Shown: positions 15,053 to 24,494, counted from the stretch's first letter. The stretch: 64,000 nt of DNA from CAZSPL01 sp964608735 (GCA_964608735.1 CAZSPL010000001.1:12783-76782); one strand, 5' to 3'. Notes: generated from the sequence alone by a model not told the origin. Numbers and translations: made by a program.

Positions 15053-17889
15053 ACGTCAGGAAAATGGAAGCTGAATTCGCACGCCTTAAGGAAGCTCTCG
15101 AAAAGGGAAAAATTCCGAAGGCCGAATTCAGGAAACGAGTTACCAGGCTTCGATATAAGGCCACCGACGGGAAATGGTATCAGATCGACCCGTCCGATGG
15201 CGGATGGCTTTTCTGGACCGGGAAATCCTGGCAAAAGGCTGCCCAGCCTAAAACCGCATCGGTAATAAAAGCGAAAGCTGGAGAATCGAAAAGCCCGGAA
15301 GCCCCTGTCGAGAAAAAACGCAAAGCTCGGAAAGCGAAGGCACCGGATATCGAGGATCAGCCTGTCCCGACCGAATTCCGTCCACTCCTTATGCACATTC
15401 TCAGGCTCACGTGGAAAAGTTTCAAGAAACAACTACCGTTAACGATAATCCTTAGCATCGTATTCTTCGCGGCGTATTTCTACCTCTTCGTGGTAATCAA
15501 CGACGGCATCATGTCCATCAAGGCAGACATGGCCAAAGGCTACGTACCACTCTTGAAAGCGCTCGCCGTACGACAGGGAGCCCTTGGCGGCGGCCTGAGC
15601 GTCGGGTTATTGTTCACGGTTTTATCCGCGCTGGTTTTCGGATTGCTGAGGTACATATTCACAAAAGGCCCGATCAAAGGCATCGCGGCGATATTCCGGA
15701 TCCCCGGTGAGATAAGCGGCTATTTCACCGGCGCGGGAAGCCTGGCAGCTGCAAGCCTTCTCAGCGGCGCGGGTATCGCCCTCCTCATCGGTGCGCTGAT
15801 AAACGGCTTCTCCGCTATCGCCATGGCCGTCGGTATGGCGGCTGTCGTATCATCCGCCGCCCGTTCCGGCCTCGCTCTCCTCGTACGCGCGGCATGGAAT
15901 TCTACCTACGGAACCCTCAAGGGCTACGCCGGGCGGCAATTCACCATGCAGGCGGCATCGCTCGCTATCTTCGCCGGGTCGTTCGGGTACCTGTTGCGCG
16001 TATTCATCACCCCGTGGTCCGCATTCATTCTCGGTCTTATTTGTCTCGCAATAGCTTTGATCATAGTGACTTCTTCACAGCGCAAAGCCGTGACCGCCGC
16101 GGCATCCATCGCGATCGGCGGCTTGCTCGCGTACTTCTTCACCCACGCATTCGCAGCGTATGCCGACAACGGTGGATGGTATGAAGGCGGAGCCACATTC
16201 AAAAGTTGGCTTAAATCAGCCGGTGCCGCGCATACCATCTGGAAAACGTTCATGCATTCGTGGACAACATCCGCCGGCATCGTCGGTGGCCCGATGTTGT
16301 GGAACTCCCTGACGAACGTCGGCCACAGCTTCGACCCGTCCCTGTTCTCTAAAACATTCCCGCCGGACACGGGCGACGGAACCGCGCCCGGAACCGATGA
16401 TTCCCCGGGCGAAGACGACGGCACACGAATCATCTCCGGCAAGGACGCAAAGGATTATCTAAAGCAACATGATTTGATGGATGACAACGACCGGTTGACA
16501 AAAAATTTCTGGGACAACTACTGGAATAAATTATCGCCGAATAAAAATTTGAAAGGTGTCGGAGGCGATTTTAGCCCCAAAGATAAGGATGGAGCCGTCG
16601 ACAATATCAACCTCATCCTCAAGGACAGCGATGACGACGTCCCGGAATCCAAACGGCCAGCCCCGGACCATACCGATGATAAGCCGGAGGCGAAAGTTGA
16701 TAAATCGTCCGAGCCTAAGCAGGAACCCGGTAAGGAACCAAAGGTTGATGATTCAAAGGACGCCCGGGACGACAAGACAAAGAAACCCGGCGCGCTTGAT
16801 TCGCTTCAGGATGATAAGCGTGACCGCGATAAACGAACCAAGGACACGACTCCTATTATCGAACCGCCACCGGGCGGGCCTTCATCAGACGACATTGCGC
16901 GTGCCGCTAACACGATGACGACAAATGAGCATCTGAAAAATAAAATGAAGGATTATTCCGAAGCGCGCGCGGGCGGAGGTATCGGGCCGTTAATTAACAA
17001 CGCCTGTAAAGCTCTTATGGAAGAGGAAAACAGGCGGGACCGGCAGGAAAGGGAGCTCGATCGCGCATCATCCGCATCCGATGACGCACTCGATGATACA
17101 CCCCCGAAAAAGCCCGGCGAGTCCGGTATCAGCGGATTCGACCCCGGCGAATCCGATGCCGGTTCACGCGGATCAAAGATCATACATCCATTTAATTTAT
17201 TGCCCACTATAGAACAGCTCGTTAACGAAGGCCGTACGAAGGAATTAACGAATCTGCGCCCCGTATTCCCACTGGATGAAGCGCCGAAAATCCCCGAAGG
17301 CCCGCTTACCATCAGCAAAAAGGAAACCATCCCGCTCAACGCATCGACCCTCGGCAACAAACCGTGGGGAGAATCCGCAATCGTACAGGCCATGCGTTCC
17401 GTATCGAATCAGACCAATGCCGAAAAAGTCGACGCGCTTATCAGGGGAACGAAAGATGTCGTGTCGGGCAAAGAAACAGCCTTCTTCTACAGGCTGGCCG
17501 TCTCCGCCGCAAAATCAGGTTTGGACCATTCACTTACGAGCGGCTTTGGGCCCTCCCAGATGCAATTGCCGAAGGGCGGTATACCCTCTTTGCCGAAGAT
17601 TATAACGGAAGGCGGCACCAGCGCCCTCAACGATGTGATCATCCCCGACGGTCCCGGCGCGACAGAATACCTCACAACGACCGGTCCCCTTAAACCCATG
17701 TGGGATGATTTGAAAGGCACCAACGTCAAGTATAACGCCCCCGGCCAAATTCCCGAAACCCGCAAGGACGTTACCGCCGCATTGAACGAAGCCATGAAAG
17801 CGGGGCGAAAGAATGAGGCAACCGCCCTGAAGAATATTCTCATCCTCTACAATTCACTCGGCGGGAATAATGTGAAATTTGTTGAATGA
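15049..17889 (+). CDS. Giant multi-domain membrane protein, cluster paralog A (unknown function)
   Basis: I recognise no family for this 946-residue protein. Order: an N-terminal W/Y-rich module (residues 8-64, with LRYKATDGKWYQIDP and GWLFWTGKSW); a basic linker; about seven membrane segments (131-151, 183-203, 232-252, 254-275, 300-320, 322-342, 350-372); a conserved soluble block (about 459-525, RIISGKDAKDYL and LTKNFWDNYW); a long acidic/charged disordered region (about 527-740); and a C-terminal domain (about 755-946, NAEKVDALIRG, IPDGPGATEYL, LGGNNVKF). Every block except the disordered stretch has a counterpart in the protein at 18552-21254. It starts inside the propeller gene's stop (ATGA). 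An envelope scaffold or transport role is conceivable but not shown. Confidence 0.85.
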   Translation: MNVRKMEAEFARLKEALEKGKIPKAEFRKRVTRLRYKATDGKWYQIDPSDGGWLFWTGKSWQKAAQPKTASVIKAKAGESKSPEAPVEKKRKARKAKAPDIEDQPVPTEFRPLLMHILRLTWKSFKKQLPLTIILSIVFFAAYFYLFVVINDGIMSIKADMAKGYVPLLKALAVRQGALGGGLSVGLLFTVLSALVFGLLRYIFTKGPIKGIAAIFRIPGEISGYFTGAGSLAAASLLSGAGIALLIGALINGFSAIAMAVGMAAVVSSAARSGLALLVRAAWNSTYGTLKGYAGRQFTMQAASLAIFAGSFGYLLRVFITPWSAFILGLICLAIALIIVTSSQRKAVTAAASIAIGGLLAYFFTHAFAAYADNGGWYEGGATFKSWLKSAGAAHTIWKTFMHSWTTSAGIVGGPMLWNSLTNVGHSFDPSLFSKTFPPDTGDGTAPGTDDSPGEDDGTRIISGKDAKDYLKQHDLMDDNDRLTKNFWDNYWNKLSPNKNLKGVGGDFSPKDKDGAVDNINLILKDSDDDVPESKRPAPDHTDDKPEAKVDKSSEPKQEPGKEPKVDDSKDARDDKTKKPGALDSLQDDKRDRDKRTKDTTPIIEPPPGGPSSDDIARAANTMTTNEHLKNKMKDYSEARAGGGIGPLINNACKALMEEENRRDRQERELDRASSASDDALDDTPPKKPGESGISGFDPGESDAGSRGSKIIHPFNLLPTIEQLVNEGRTKELTNLRPVFPLDEAPKIPEGPLTISKKETIPLNASTLGNKPWGESAIVQAMRSVSNQTNAEKVDALIRGTKDVVSGKETAFFYRLAVSAAKSGLDHSLTSGFGPSQMQLPKGGIPSLPKIITEGGTSALNDVIIPDGPGATEYLTTTGPLKPMWDDLKGTNVKYNAPGQIPETRKDVTAALNEAMKAGRKNEATALKNILILYNSLGGNNVKFVE

Positions 17890-17917
17890 TTGGATAAACC
17901 GCTAAGGATTGATGCTT

Positions 17918-18424
17918 ATGAAACAGACTGATCTTGACAGCGTAGCGAACATCGGCCCATGGTACAGCCCCGGCGAGATCCAGGAATCGGTCCGCGAAAC
18001 TGTGCGCGCGCTCTCATCGAAGAAAATCAGTCCCGATGATTTCCGCGCTCTTCTCGAAACATATATCTTCGAAGACCTCCACGGCGATTGCTGGTTCCTG
18101 AACCCGGCATCATCCACATGGTCACGCCGCGTGGACGATCGATGGATACCCGATACCCCGAGAGGCCCGCTTGCATCGATTTTCACCAACGACGATTTCT
18201 TCAACATGCTGTCGGAACCAGCGGGGGAGAAAGAAATCGCCACGGAATCCGTCACCTGCTCCCGGTGTGGAACCGAGCTTCCCGGACAGGCTAAATTCTG
18301 TTTCAAATGCGCATCTCCCGTGAAGCCGTCGGAGCCAACAAATAAAGTCTGCCCCGCTTGCGGCTGTGAATCGAAAATCCCCGACGCCGAGTTTTGCATC
18401 GAATGCGGCTCCGCCCTCGGGTGA
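17918..18424 (+). CDS. Zinc-ribbon protein with W/Y-rich module, cluster member 1
   Basis: The 168-residue soluble protein has two parts. Residues about 14-75 are a diverged copy of the module found in the giant neighbours (helical start, KISPDDFRALLE, GDCWFLNP, DDRWIPDTPRGPL). The C-terminus has two zinc ribbons: CSRCG...CFKC and CPACG...CIECG. No membrane segment is visible. ATG 17918 is chosen because TAAGGA lies nine bases upstream; ATG 17912 is possible. It lies 28 bases after paralog A. A matching protein lies after paralog B, so the pair looks like a duplicated two-gene unit. It is probably a cytoplasmic partner; no function is known to me. Confidence 0.85.
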   Translation: MKQTDLDSVANIGPWYSPGEIQESVRETVRALSSKKISPDDFRALLETYIFEDLHGDCWFLNPASSTWSRRVDDRWIPDTPRGPLASIFTNDDFFNMLSEPAGEKEIATESVTCSRCGTELPGQAKFCFKCASPVKPSEPTNKVCPACGCESKIPDAEFCIECGSALG

Positions 18425-18551
18425 TTGACTCAACATCCCCGAGATGGCAACATTTACGGGTGGGGATTTGTAAGATTACGGGCTTAACAATGATTTTGAA
18501 ACCTCACGCGGACCCCGCTGTCCGCAATCGAAGTTACTGAGAGGCTCTTAT

Positions 18552-21254
18552 ATGGGCTATGGTGAAATGCAGCAGGAATATACACGGCTCAGACAAGCAT
18601 ATGAAGCAGGCCGGATGGGCAGAGATGAATATCTCAAACGAATCGCCCAGCTAAGATATAAAGATAAAAACGGCACCTGGTACCAGGTGAACCCCGAAGA
18701 TGGCGAGTGGCTTCGATGGGACGGCCATGCCTGGCGGAAGCTCGAACCGCGCAAACCGGAACAGCCGCAAGCGCAAACCCGTGCTGCCGACATGCCGGCT
18801 GAACCGCTTCCCCCGGATTATTTCAGCCGCGATTCCAGCTTCTTTGAGATACTCGTATACATCCTCCGCATGACCTGGAGCAGGTTTCGCAAACGCATCC
18901 CACTGGCAATCCTGCTCGCCATCGGTATGACCGCGTTCTACTTCTACGCCCAGGTCGTCAAGAACAACGGCTACAATTACGAGCCTTTGAATTCCGGCGG
19001 CGCATCCATTGGATACCGCGTACTCGGCGTCGGAAGCGGCTTCTGGGGTACCGGCCTGAATGGCGGCATCGTCTTGATGGTCCTGCTTCCGCTGCTCTTC
19101 GGCATCTTGAAAAATATATTCAAAGTCGGCCCCGTAGGGGCAATCACCGAATTATTCCTGATGCCTGTGCGAATCGGCGGCTATTTCGCCCGCGGCGGCC
19201 CGGTTGCATATTCGGGACTGGCAAGCGCTGCCGGCCTGGCCATAATCCTCGCGTCCGCTCTCAACGGCTATGCCAGCCTCGCTCTCGCCCTCGGCTTTGG
19301 CGGGGTGTTGATGTCGGGCGGACGCCAGGTGCTGTCGATCCTTATACGCTCGGCATGGGAATCCACCTACGGCCTCGCGAAAGGAAAACGCGGCTCGGAT
19401 TTTCCGCTCGAAGCGGGCTATGTCGCGATGTTCGGCAGCTCCCTCGGATTCCTCGCCGGCTCATTCATTGCCGCCGCGAGACGCATGCCCGGATTGCAGG
19501 ACGCCATCCCCGCAAGCACTGGAATGGTAATCGGAATCGGCCTTCTCATACTCGCATTCATAATCGCCCAAACATCGAGGGAACGTCGCATCTCGATGAC
19601 GGCGCTCCTCCTGTCATTCGCCTACCTGGTTTACCGCTATCTCGCGATGGCATCCGGAGCATACGCCGATGATACCGGCCTCGCCGAAGAGGGCGGCAAC
19701 TGGCAGACATGGCTCGCGCACGGCAATGCTCCAATCGCTGGTGCGGCCGCCGCCGCCGCGGGACTTGGAAGCGGTATTGGCGGACTACTCGGCACCGCAA
19801 TCAATCGTGTGCTGCAGGAGAGCCTGCAAACCGGCACCAATGAACCGACAATGACCGGCACCGGCAATCGCATCCTGTCAGGCACGCGCGCCATCCGGTG
19901 GATGATGCAGCAGGGCCTCATCAAGAATGGAATTCTCACAAATAATTTCTGGGCTGGATGGTATGACCGCCTTGGAGATGATGGAAATCCCCTGAGAGCC
20001 ATCTTGGGGAATTTCGACCCGTACAAGCGCGATCACCCGATTACGGATATGATGATCGTCATCACGGATCCCAATGCCGTTACGCAGCCCGCTGCCCCGG
20101 CGGATACTTCGGATTCCGGCGACTCCGGCGGGGGAGATTTATTGGGCGTCAAGCCGGGTGATGATACAACACCGCAGGATGGACCCGGTTACGATGACCT
20201 TCCAGGACAGCGGCCGCCCGTCGAGCCTCCTGAACCGCCGCCTGTAGAGCCTCCGGTGAAGCCTCCGATAGAGCCGCCCGTGAAACCTCCTCCACCGCCT
20301 GTCGAACCGCCTGTCGTGCCTCCTGAACCGCCACCCGTGCAGGAACCCCCGCCCGTGCCGCCGGTAGTACCGCCTCCACCTCAGCAGCCCCCAGTGCAAC
20401 CTCCCCCGGAGCCGCCCGATAGGGATACGGACAGCGGCACAACGCCGAATGATGCTACCGCCGGTGAGCCAGGCTTCGGAGGCCTGCTCGGGATTGACCC
20501 ATTGAATGATAACAATCTTCATACAGCGGTGGATGCCCTCAGGAACCTACCCATCGATGGGGAAATCGTGCGCCTGGGGTGCCCCGAATCAAGGCTCGCC
20601 GCATCGACCCATTTCTCCCCGTTCGGCATTATTACCGATGTGCTGTATGACGCCCAGGTTCGCGGCGGATTCATCAAACCTGATGCTCCTCCCAAACCCG
20701 CTCCTACTCCGCCAAGCCAGGAGCCGGAAATTAAAATCACAAAGGATGACCTTCCCGGCCAGCTCATTCAGCCCGGCGATAAACGCCCCTTCGGCATGGG
20801 TAATTTGCAGATGTCCATCCTGGTTGCCGACCCGAACAAGACGAATGCCGAGAAGGTCGATTTTCTCGTCAAGGAGAGCCTTCGCATCCGCGGATGCAAC
20901 ACCGCCGCGACTTTCTGGCGGACATACGGCGGGGTGGCGGGAAGTTCAGGCAGCACACTCGTCGAAAGGGGATTGACAACGGCAAGCGGGGAATTCGGCG
21001 CGCACGCTGTCCCCGACGGACCCGGTTTCACTCAGATGTTGACTCATCCCGGCCCATTGAACAATCTCTATGATAAGCTCTCTCAATCGCGCGGCATGAG
21101 CCGGATGATGGACCCGTTCCCGGCTTCGCGTGCCGAGGTCGACGCGGCAATCGCACAGGCCAGGAAATCCGGTAACGCGGATGAGGTAAGAGTCCTGCAG
21201 GACATTAAAAAATTGTTTAACGGCCTCGGCGGCAAGAACGTAAAAATCCAATAA
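18552..21254 (+). CDS. Giant multi-domain membrane protein, cluster paralog B (unknown function)
   Basis: This 900-residue paralog of 15049-17889 has the same order: W/Y-rich module (residues 8-64, LRYKDKNGTWYQVNP, WLRWDGHAW); about seven membrane segments (117-136, 170-190, 220-240, 242-262, 288-308, 323-340, 346-368); a conserved soluble block (about 438-510, RILSGTRAIRWMM, LTNNFWAGWYDRL, ITDPNA); a strongly Pro-rich stretch (about 553-622) where paralog A is acidic; a short block 640-710; and the shared C-terminal domain (about 762-900, NAEKVDFLVKES, PDGPGFTQML, LGGKNVKI). The linker composition differs while the folded parts are kept. The start ATG 18552 follows GAGAGG. The 127-base gap before it may hold its own promoter. 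Confidence 0.85.
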   Translation: MGYGEMQQEYTRLRQAYEAGRMGRDEYLKRIAQLRYKDKNGTWYQVNPEDGEWLRWDGHAWRKLEPRKPEQPQAQTRAADMPAEPLPPDYFSRDSSFFEILVYILRMTWSRFRKRIPLAILLAIGMTAFYFYAQVVKNNGYNYEPLNSGGASIGYRVLGVGSGFWGTGLNGGIVLMVLLPLLFGILKNIFKVGPVGAITELFLMPVRIGGYFARGGPVAYSGLASAAGLAIILASALNGYASLALALGFGGVLMSGGRQVLSILIRSAWESTYGLAKGKRGSDFPLEAGYVAMFGSSLGFLAGSFIAAARRMPGLQDAIPASTGMVIGIGLLILAFIIAQTSRERRISMTALLLSFAYLVYRYLAMASGAYADDTGLAEEGGNWQTWLAHGNAPIAGAAAAAAGLGSGIGGLLGTAINRVLQESLQTGTNEPTMTGTGNRILSGTRAIRWMMQQGLIKNGILTNNFWAGWYDRLGDDGNPLRAILGNFDPYKRDHPITDMMIVITDPNAVTQPAAPADTSDSGDSGGGDLLGVKPGDDTTPQDGPGYDDLPGQRPPVEPPEPPPVEPPVKPPIEPPVKPPPPPVEPPVVPPEPPPVQEPPPVPPVVPPPPQQPPVQPPPEPPDRDTDSGTTPNDATAGEPGFGGLLGIDPLNDNNLHTAVDALRNLPIDGEIVRLGCPESRLAASTHFSPFGIITDVLYDAQVRGGFIKPDAPPKPAPTPPSQEPEIKITKDDLPGQLIQPGDKRPFGMGNLQMSILVADPNKTNAEKVDFLVKESLRIRGCNTAATFWRTYGGVAGSSGSTLVERGLTTASGEFGAHAVPDGPGFTQMLTHPGPLNNLYDKLSQSRGMSRMMDPFPASRAEVDAAIAQARKSGNADEVRVLQDIKKLFNGLGGKNVKIQ

Positions 21255-21291
21255 CAGGCATCGGCCGCGCCGATGCAATTGCCGGTGATTC

Positions 21292-21903
21292 ATGGAAAAT
21301 GTAGAGTTGGCGAAAATCGACAGGATGAAGCTCTGGAGCCACCAGGAAATCAGGGCGGTCTTTAACGTAATACTTGAACGTTTCAACGCGGGCGGTATCA
21401 CCGAAGACGACGCAAGGGTCCTGCTTCAGCATCTTCTCGTCAGGGACATGGATGGCACCACGTGGACCATCGGCTCCGAGACCGGCAAGTGGTACCGCCT
21501 CACCGATGATAAATGGGTGGAAGGCTCTCCCCGGGGACCCCTCGAAATAAAGCCCGCGGGAATTCCGGAGGCAATCCGGTGTCCCAAATGCGGAACGAAT
21601 GTCCCGATAGATTCCACAAGTTGCATCCTCTGCGGGAATGAATTTGTCGCCGCGAAAAAAGCCGCCGTCCCGCCTGCGGTTACCAAATGTGCCAAATGCG
21701 GCGCATCGCTGAGTCCCGGGAAAAAATTCTGCACGAGCTGCGGCGCGAAGTTCGAACCGGTGACAGGTGTGGAAGCTGTGAAACCCGCGCAACCTGCGAA
21801 TGCGGCGCCAGCGCGTGAAACGCCTTCAGCACTATGTCCGAAATGCAATGCGCGGATTCGTCCCGGCATGAAATTCTGCACGAAGTGCGGCGGTAAATTG
21901 TAA
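21292..21903 (+). CDS. Zinc-ribbon protein with W/Y-rich module, cluster member 2
   Basis: The 203-residue protein mirrors 17918-18424. Residues about 18-78 are the module (GGITEDDARVLLQ, GTTWTIGSETGKWY, DDKWVEGSPRGPL). Three zinc ribbons follow: CPKCG...CILCG, CAKCG...CTSCG and CPKCN...CTKCG, separated by Ala/Pro linkers. The shared PRGPL after the module in both zinc-ribbon proteins argues for common descent. It lies 37 bases after paralog B and 15 bases before the Sel1 protein, so the three are probably one transcript. Function unknown; an adaptor binding the giant protein's module is one guess. Confidence 0.85.
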   Translation: MENVELAKIDRMKLWSHQEIRAVFNVILERFNAGGITEDDARVLLQHLLVRDMDGTTWTIGSETGKWYRLTDDKWVEGSPRGPLEIKPAGIPEAIRCPKCGTNVPIDSTSCILCGNEFVAAKKAAVPPAVTKCAKCGASLSPGKKFCTSCGAKFEPVTGVEAVKPAQPANAAPARETPSALCPKCNARIRPGMKFCTKCGGKL

Positions 21904-21918
21904 TGAGGAAAATCAATC

Positions 21919-22771
21919 ATGACTGAGCCACAAAATTTCTGCGAGCATTGCGGTGCGGCGCTCGATATAAACGACCAGTTCTGCGGCGGATGCGGCATGC
22001 AGGTCGGCATCCAGCCCGGTCCCGGCGAACTCCCATCTCACCTTCACGAGCCTCCGCCTCCACCTCCGGCTCCACCCCTCGATAAATCTCCCATTGATTC
22101 AAACAATGAACCACCAACGATCACACTACCTGTCGGAGCGCGGGCGTCCCGCCCGCCCGAAAAACCCGGACGTAACCTATCCCGGACAATGATCGGCATC
22201 GTCGCATTCATAGCGATAATCGTCGCCGTCGTATGGGGAGTGATGTACCTTATGGACCAGGTTTTCATTTCCACGGATACGATGTACTTCCGAGGCGAAG
22301 ATCTTTTCTATGGCGAGTACAGCCCGATTGACCAGCCGAAAGCCGCATACTGGTTTGAGCGAGCCGCCGCGAAAGGAAATCTGAAAGCCATGGACATGCT
22401 CGGCCTGATGTACACGAGCGGCATCGGCGTNNNNNNNNNNCGTGAATGAAGACGCGCAGGCAGGATTTGCCTGGTACAAGAAAGCCGCCGATGGCGGGCT
22501 TCCCGAGGCCAAGTTGCACCTTGGCGACAGCTTCCAGTTCGGCCGGGGAATCAATTCGGATATGGACAAGGCGTTCGAGCTATACACCGAAGCCGCGGAA
22601 CTCGGCGACGCCGATGCGATGTACATCCTCGGCGCGCACTATCTCGAAACCGCCAGGCTTGAATTTGACTTGTATATGAAAGGGATCGACTGGCTCACCA
22701 AAGCCGCGAAAGCCGGTCACGAAGGCGCGCAGTTCGAATTGACCGAAATGGGAATCGACTGGAATAAATAA
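21919..22771 (+). CDS. Zinc-ribbon, single-membrane-pass, Sel1-repeat protein (interrupted by assembly gap)
   Basis: The N-terminal piece starts at ATG 21919: one zinc ribbon (CEHCG...CGGCG), a Pro-rich linker, a membrane segment (about residues 94-116) and the first Sel1-like repeat (KAAYWFERAAAKGNLKAMD). After the 10-N gap the frame changes, as expected if the gap length is arbitrary, and continues with more Sel1 repeats (GFAWYKKAADGGLPEAKLHL, AFELYTEAAELGDADAM) to a stop at 22771. Sel1 repeats are alpha-alpha superhelices that bind partner proteins. The linker encodes VGARASRPPEK from a GCGGGCG palindrome (22140-22156), which looks like a repeat insertion. It ends 4 bases from the convergent comM gene. 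Confidence 0.85.
22140..22156. repeat. REP-like palindrome inside a coding linker
   Basis: GCGGGCG-TCC-CGCCCGC is a perfect 7-bp stem with a 3-base loop, inside the linker of the Sel1 protein. A related CGGGCG-GCA-CGCCCG palindrome lies in the coding region at 44313-44327. Confidence 0.75.
22431..22440. other. Assembly gap (10 N)
   Basis: Ten N inside the Sel1-repeat gene. The reading frame differs on the two sides, so the true gap length is not ten; repeats probably caused the break. Confidence 0.99.
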
Positions 22772-22775
22772 ACCA

Positions 22776-24302
22776 TCACACGACATCCCGATCCAGACTC
22801 CGATAATGTATCGCTTCCGCGATATGCGCCGTCTTAATTTCATCCACCCCTTCGAGGTCCGCTATCGTAAGCGCGATCTTGAATATCCTGTTATACGCCC
22901 GCGCGCTCATCCCGAGTGAATCCACCGCATGCTTCAACAGCGACTGCGCTTCATCGGGGATCCTGCAATATTTCCTTATCTCCCGCTCGCGCATCTGGCT
23001 GTTCGAATGGATCCCCGTTCCCTGGAACCGTTCGTTCTGCCGCTTCCGGGCGTCATTCACGCGCTTGCGTATCACTTCCGATTCATCCCCTTCTTTCGCG
23101 TGTTTCAATTTCTGATACTCCACCCTCGGTACGTTGATGTGGATATCGATCCTGTCGAGCAGCGGGCCGGAGATACGCTGCACGTATTGCTTGATCTTCG
23201 AAGGCGAGCAGCTGCATTCTTTGATCAAGTCCCCGTAATAACCGCACGGGCATGGGTTCATCGCCGCGACGAGCATGAAGTTCGCCGGGAATGTAAGAGT
23301 CTGGGCCGCTCTCGCGATAGTAACCCTACCGTCCTCCAAAGGCTGACGCATTACTTCGAGAACAGCCCCCTTGAATTCGGGAAGTTCATCGAGAAACAGA
23401 ACGCCGTGATGTGCCAGGCTTACCTCGCCGGGGGTTGGGAAACTCCCGCCTCCAGCGAGGCCAGCCGGACTGATAGTGTGATGCGGGCTGCGGTAAGGGC
23501 GGCGCCGGATCAGACCCAGCCCGTCCCTTACCAGCCCCATTATAGAGTGAATCTTCGTAACCTCGATCTTCTCATCGCGGTTCATATCGGGAAGGATCGT
23601 GGGAAGCCTCTTGGCGAGCATGCTCTTGCCGCTGCCCGGTGCCCCTATCATAAGTAAATTGTGATTGCCTGCCGCCGCGACTTCGAGCGCGCGCTTCGCG
23701 CTTTCCTGGCCCCTTACCTCGTAAAAATCGATGTCGTATTTTTCCTCCACATGCTCCGCGTCGCCGTTTCGTTTGTACGGCATGCGTTTCGTGAAACCGT
23801 CGAACGCCGTCCCCACTTCCTGCAGCGTATGATAGGGAAATATTGAAATCCCATCTTCGTGGCTCGCCTCGGCGCGGTTTTCGCAGGGGACCACGATCCC
23901 GTTGATTTTATCAACGCATGCCCGGTGCGCCATGGGAAGCACGCCGCTTATGCCGCGGATAGTGCCGTCGAGACTCAGTTCCCCCATCATCCTTATCCCT
24001 TCCATCTCTTCAGTGGGAACCTGTCCGCTTGCGGCGAGAATTCCAACCGCGATGGGCAAATCGAACAGCGGCCCCATTTTCTTCGTATCCGCTGGCGCGA
24101 GGTTTACGGTGATCTTCTTCAGCGGGAATGCATAACCCGAATTGTTGATCGCAGCGCGTACGCGTTCCTTCGCTTCGTTCACGGCGACGTCGGGAAGTCC
24201 GACAATGTCGAACCGCGGCATACCGCTCGATATATCCACCTCCACTTCCACCGGGTACGCATCGATTCCCATTATCGCGCTTGATGAAATCTTAGCTATC
24301 AT
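22776..24302 (-). CDS. comM: YifB/ComM family Mg-chelatase-like AAA+ ATPase
   Basis: The 508-residue protein has the ComM/YifB order: N-terminal Lon-protease-like fold (MPRFDIVGLPDVAVNEAKER, KKITVNLAPAD), then a Mg-chelatase-type AAA+ core with Walker A GAPGSGKSM, Walker B LFLDELPEF, the family zinc-type motif NPCPCGYYGD...CSCS and sensor stretch RISGPLLDRIDIHI, then a C-terminal helical domain. ComM is a hexameric helicase that promotes branch migration during natural transformation in several bacteria. It is transcribed alone, downstream of two minus-strand terminators. No other competence gene is in the window. Confidence 0.95.
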   Translation of the reverse strand: MIAKISSSAIMGIDAYPVEVEVDISSGMPRFDIVGLPDVAVNEAKERVRAAINNSGYAFPLKKITVNLAPADTKKMGPLFDLPIAVGILAASGQVPTEEMEGIRMMGELSLDGTIRGISGVLPMAHRACVDKINGIVVPCENRAEASHEDGISIFPYHTLQEVGTAFDGFTKRMPYKRNGDAEHVEEKYDIDFYEVRGQESAKRALEVAAAGNHNLLMIGAPGSGKSMLAKRLPTILPDMNRDEKIEVTKIHSIMGLVRDGLGLIRRRPYRSPHHTISPAGLAGGGSFPTPGEVSLAHHGVLFLDELPEFKGAVLEVMRQPLEDGRVTIARAAQTLTFPANFMLVAAMNPCPCGYYGDLIKECSCSPSKIKQYVQRISGPLLDRIDIHINVPRVEYQKLKHAKEGDESEVIRKRVNDARKRQNERFQGTGIHSNSQMREREIRKYCRIPDEAQSLLKHAVDSLGMSARAYNRIFKIALTIADLEGVDEIKTAHIAEAIHYRSLDRDVV

Positions 24303-24411
24303 GATTCACTCCCGAACAATTTCAACTATGCCGATCCACTTCCAACCTATAGGCGAAAGTTTTGGGCGAAATCTTACAGATTTCGAAAATATTTTTGGAA
24401 TATTTTTTGCG

Positions 24412-24434
24412 AAAAAAAACGGCAAGCGATTGCC
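24412..24434 (-). terminator. Rho-independent terminator upstream of comM
   Basis: GGCAA (24421-24425) pairs with TTGCC (24430-24434) around GCGA, and the minus strand continues G followed by eight T. It stops leftward transcripts coming from the lysine-rich gene before comM. Confidence 0.75.
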
Positions 24435-24461
24435 GGATTGCTTAGTGTCAAACTTTTCGGG

Positions 24462-24494
24462 AAAAACTTAATCCCGCCTTTTTTTGGCGGGATT
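24462..24494 (-). terminator. Terminator of the small lysine-rich gene
   Basis: AATCCCGCC (24470-24478) pairs with GGCGGGATT (24486-24494) around a 7-base loop, a 9-bp stem. On the minus strand AAG and five T follow. It lies 46 bases after the stop of the 22-codon gene. A second small hairpin (GAGCGG/CCGCTC, 24514-24530) lies in between. Confidence 0.8.
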
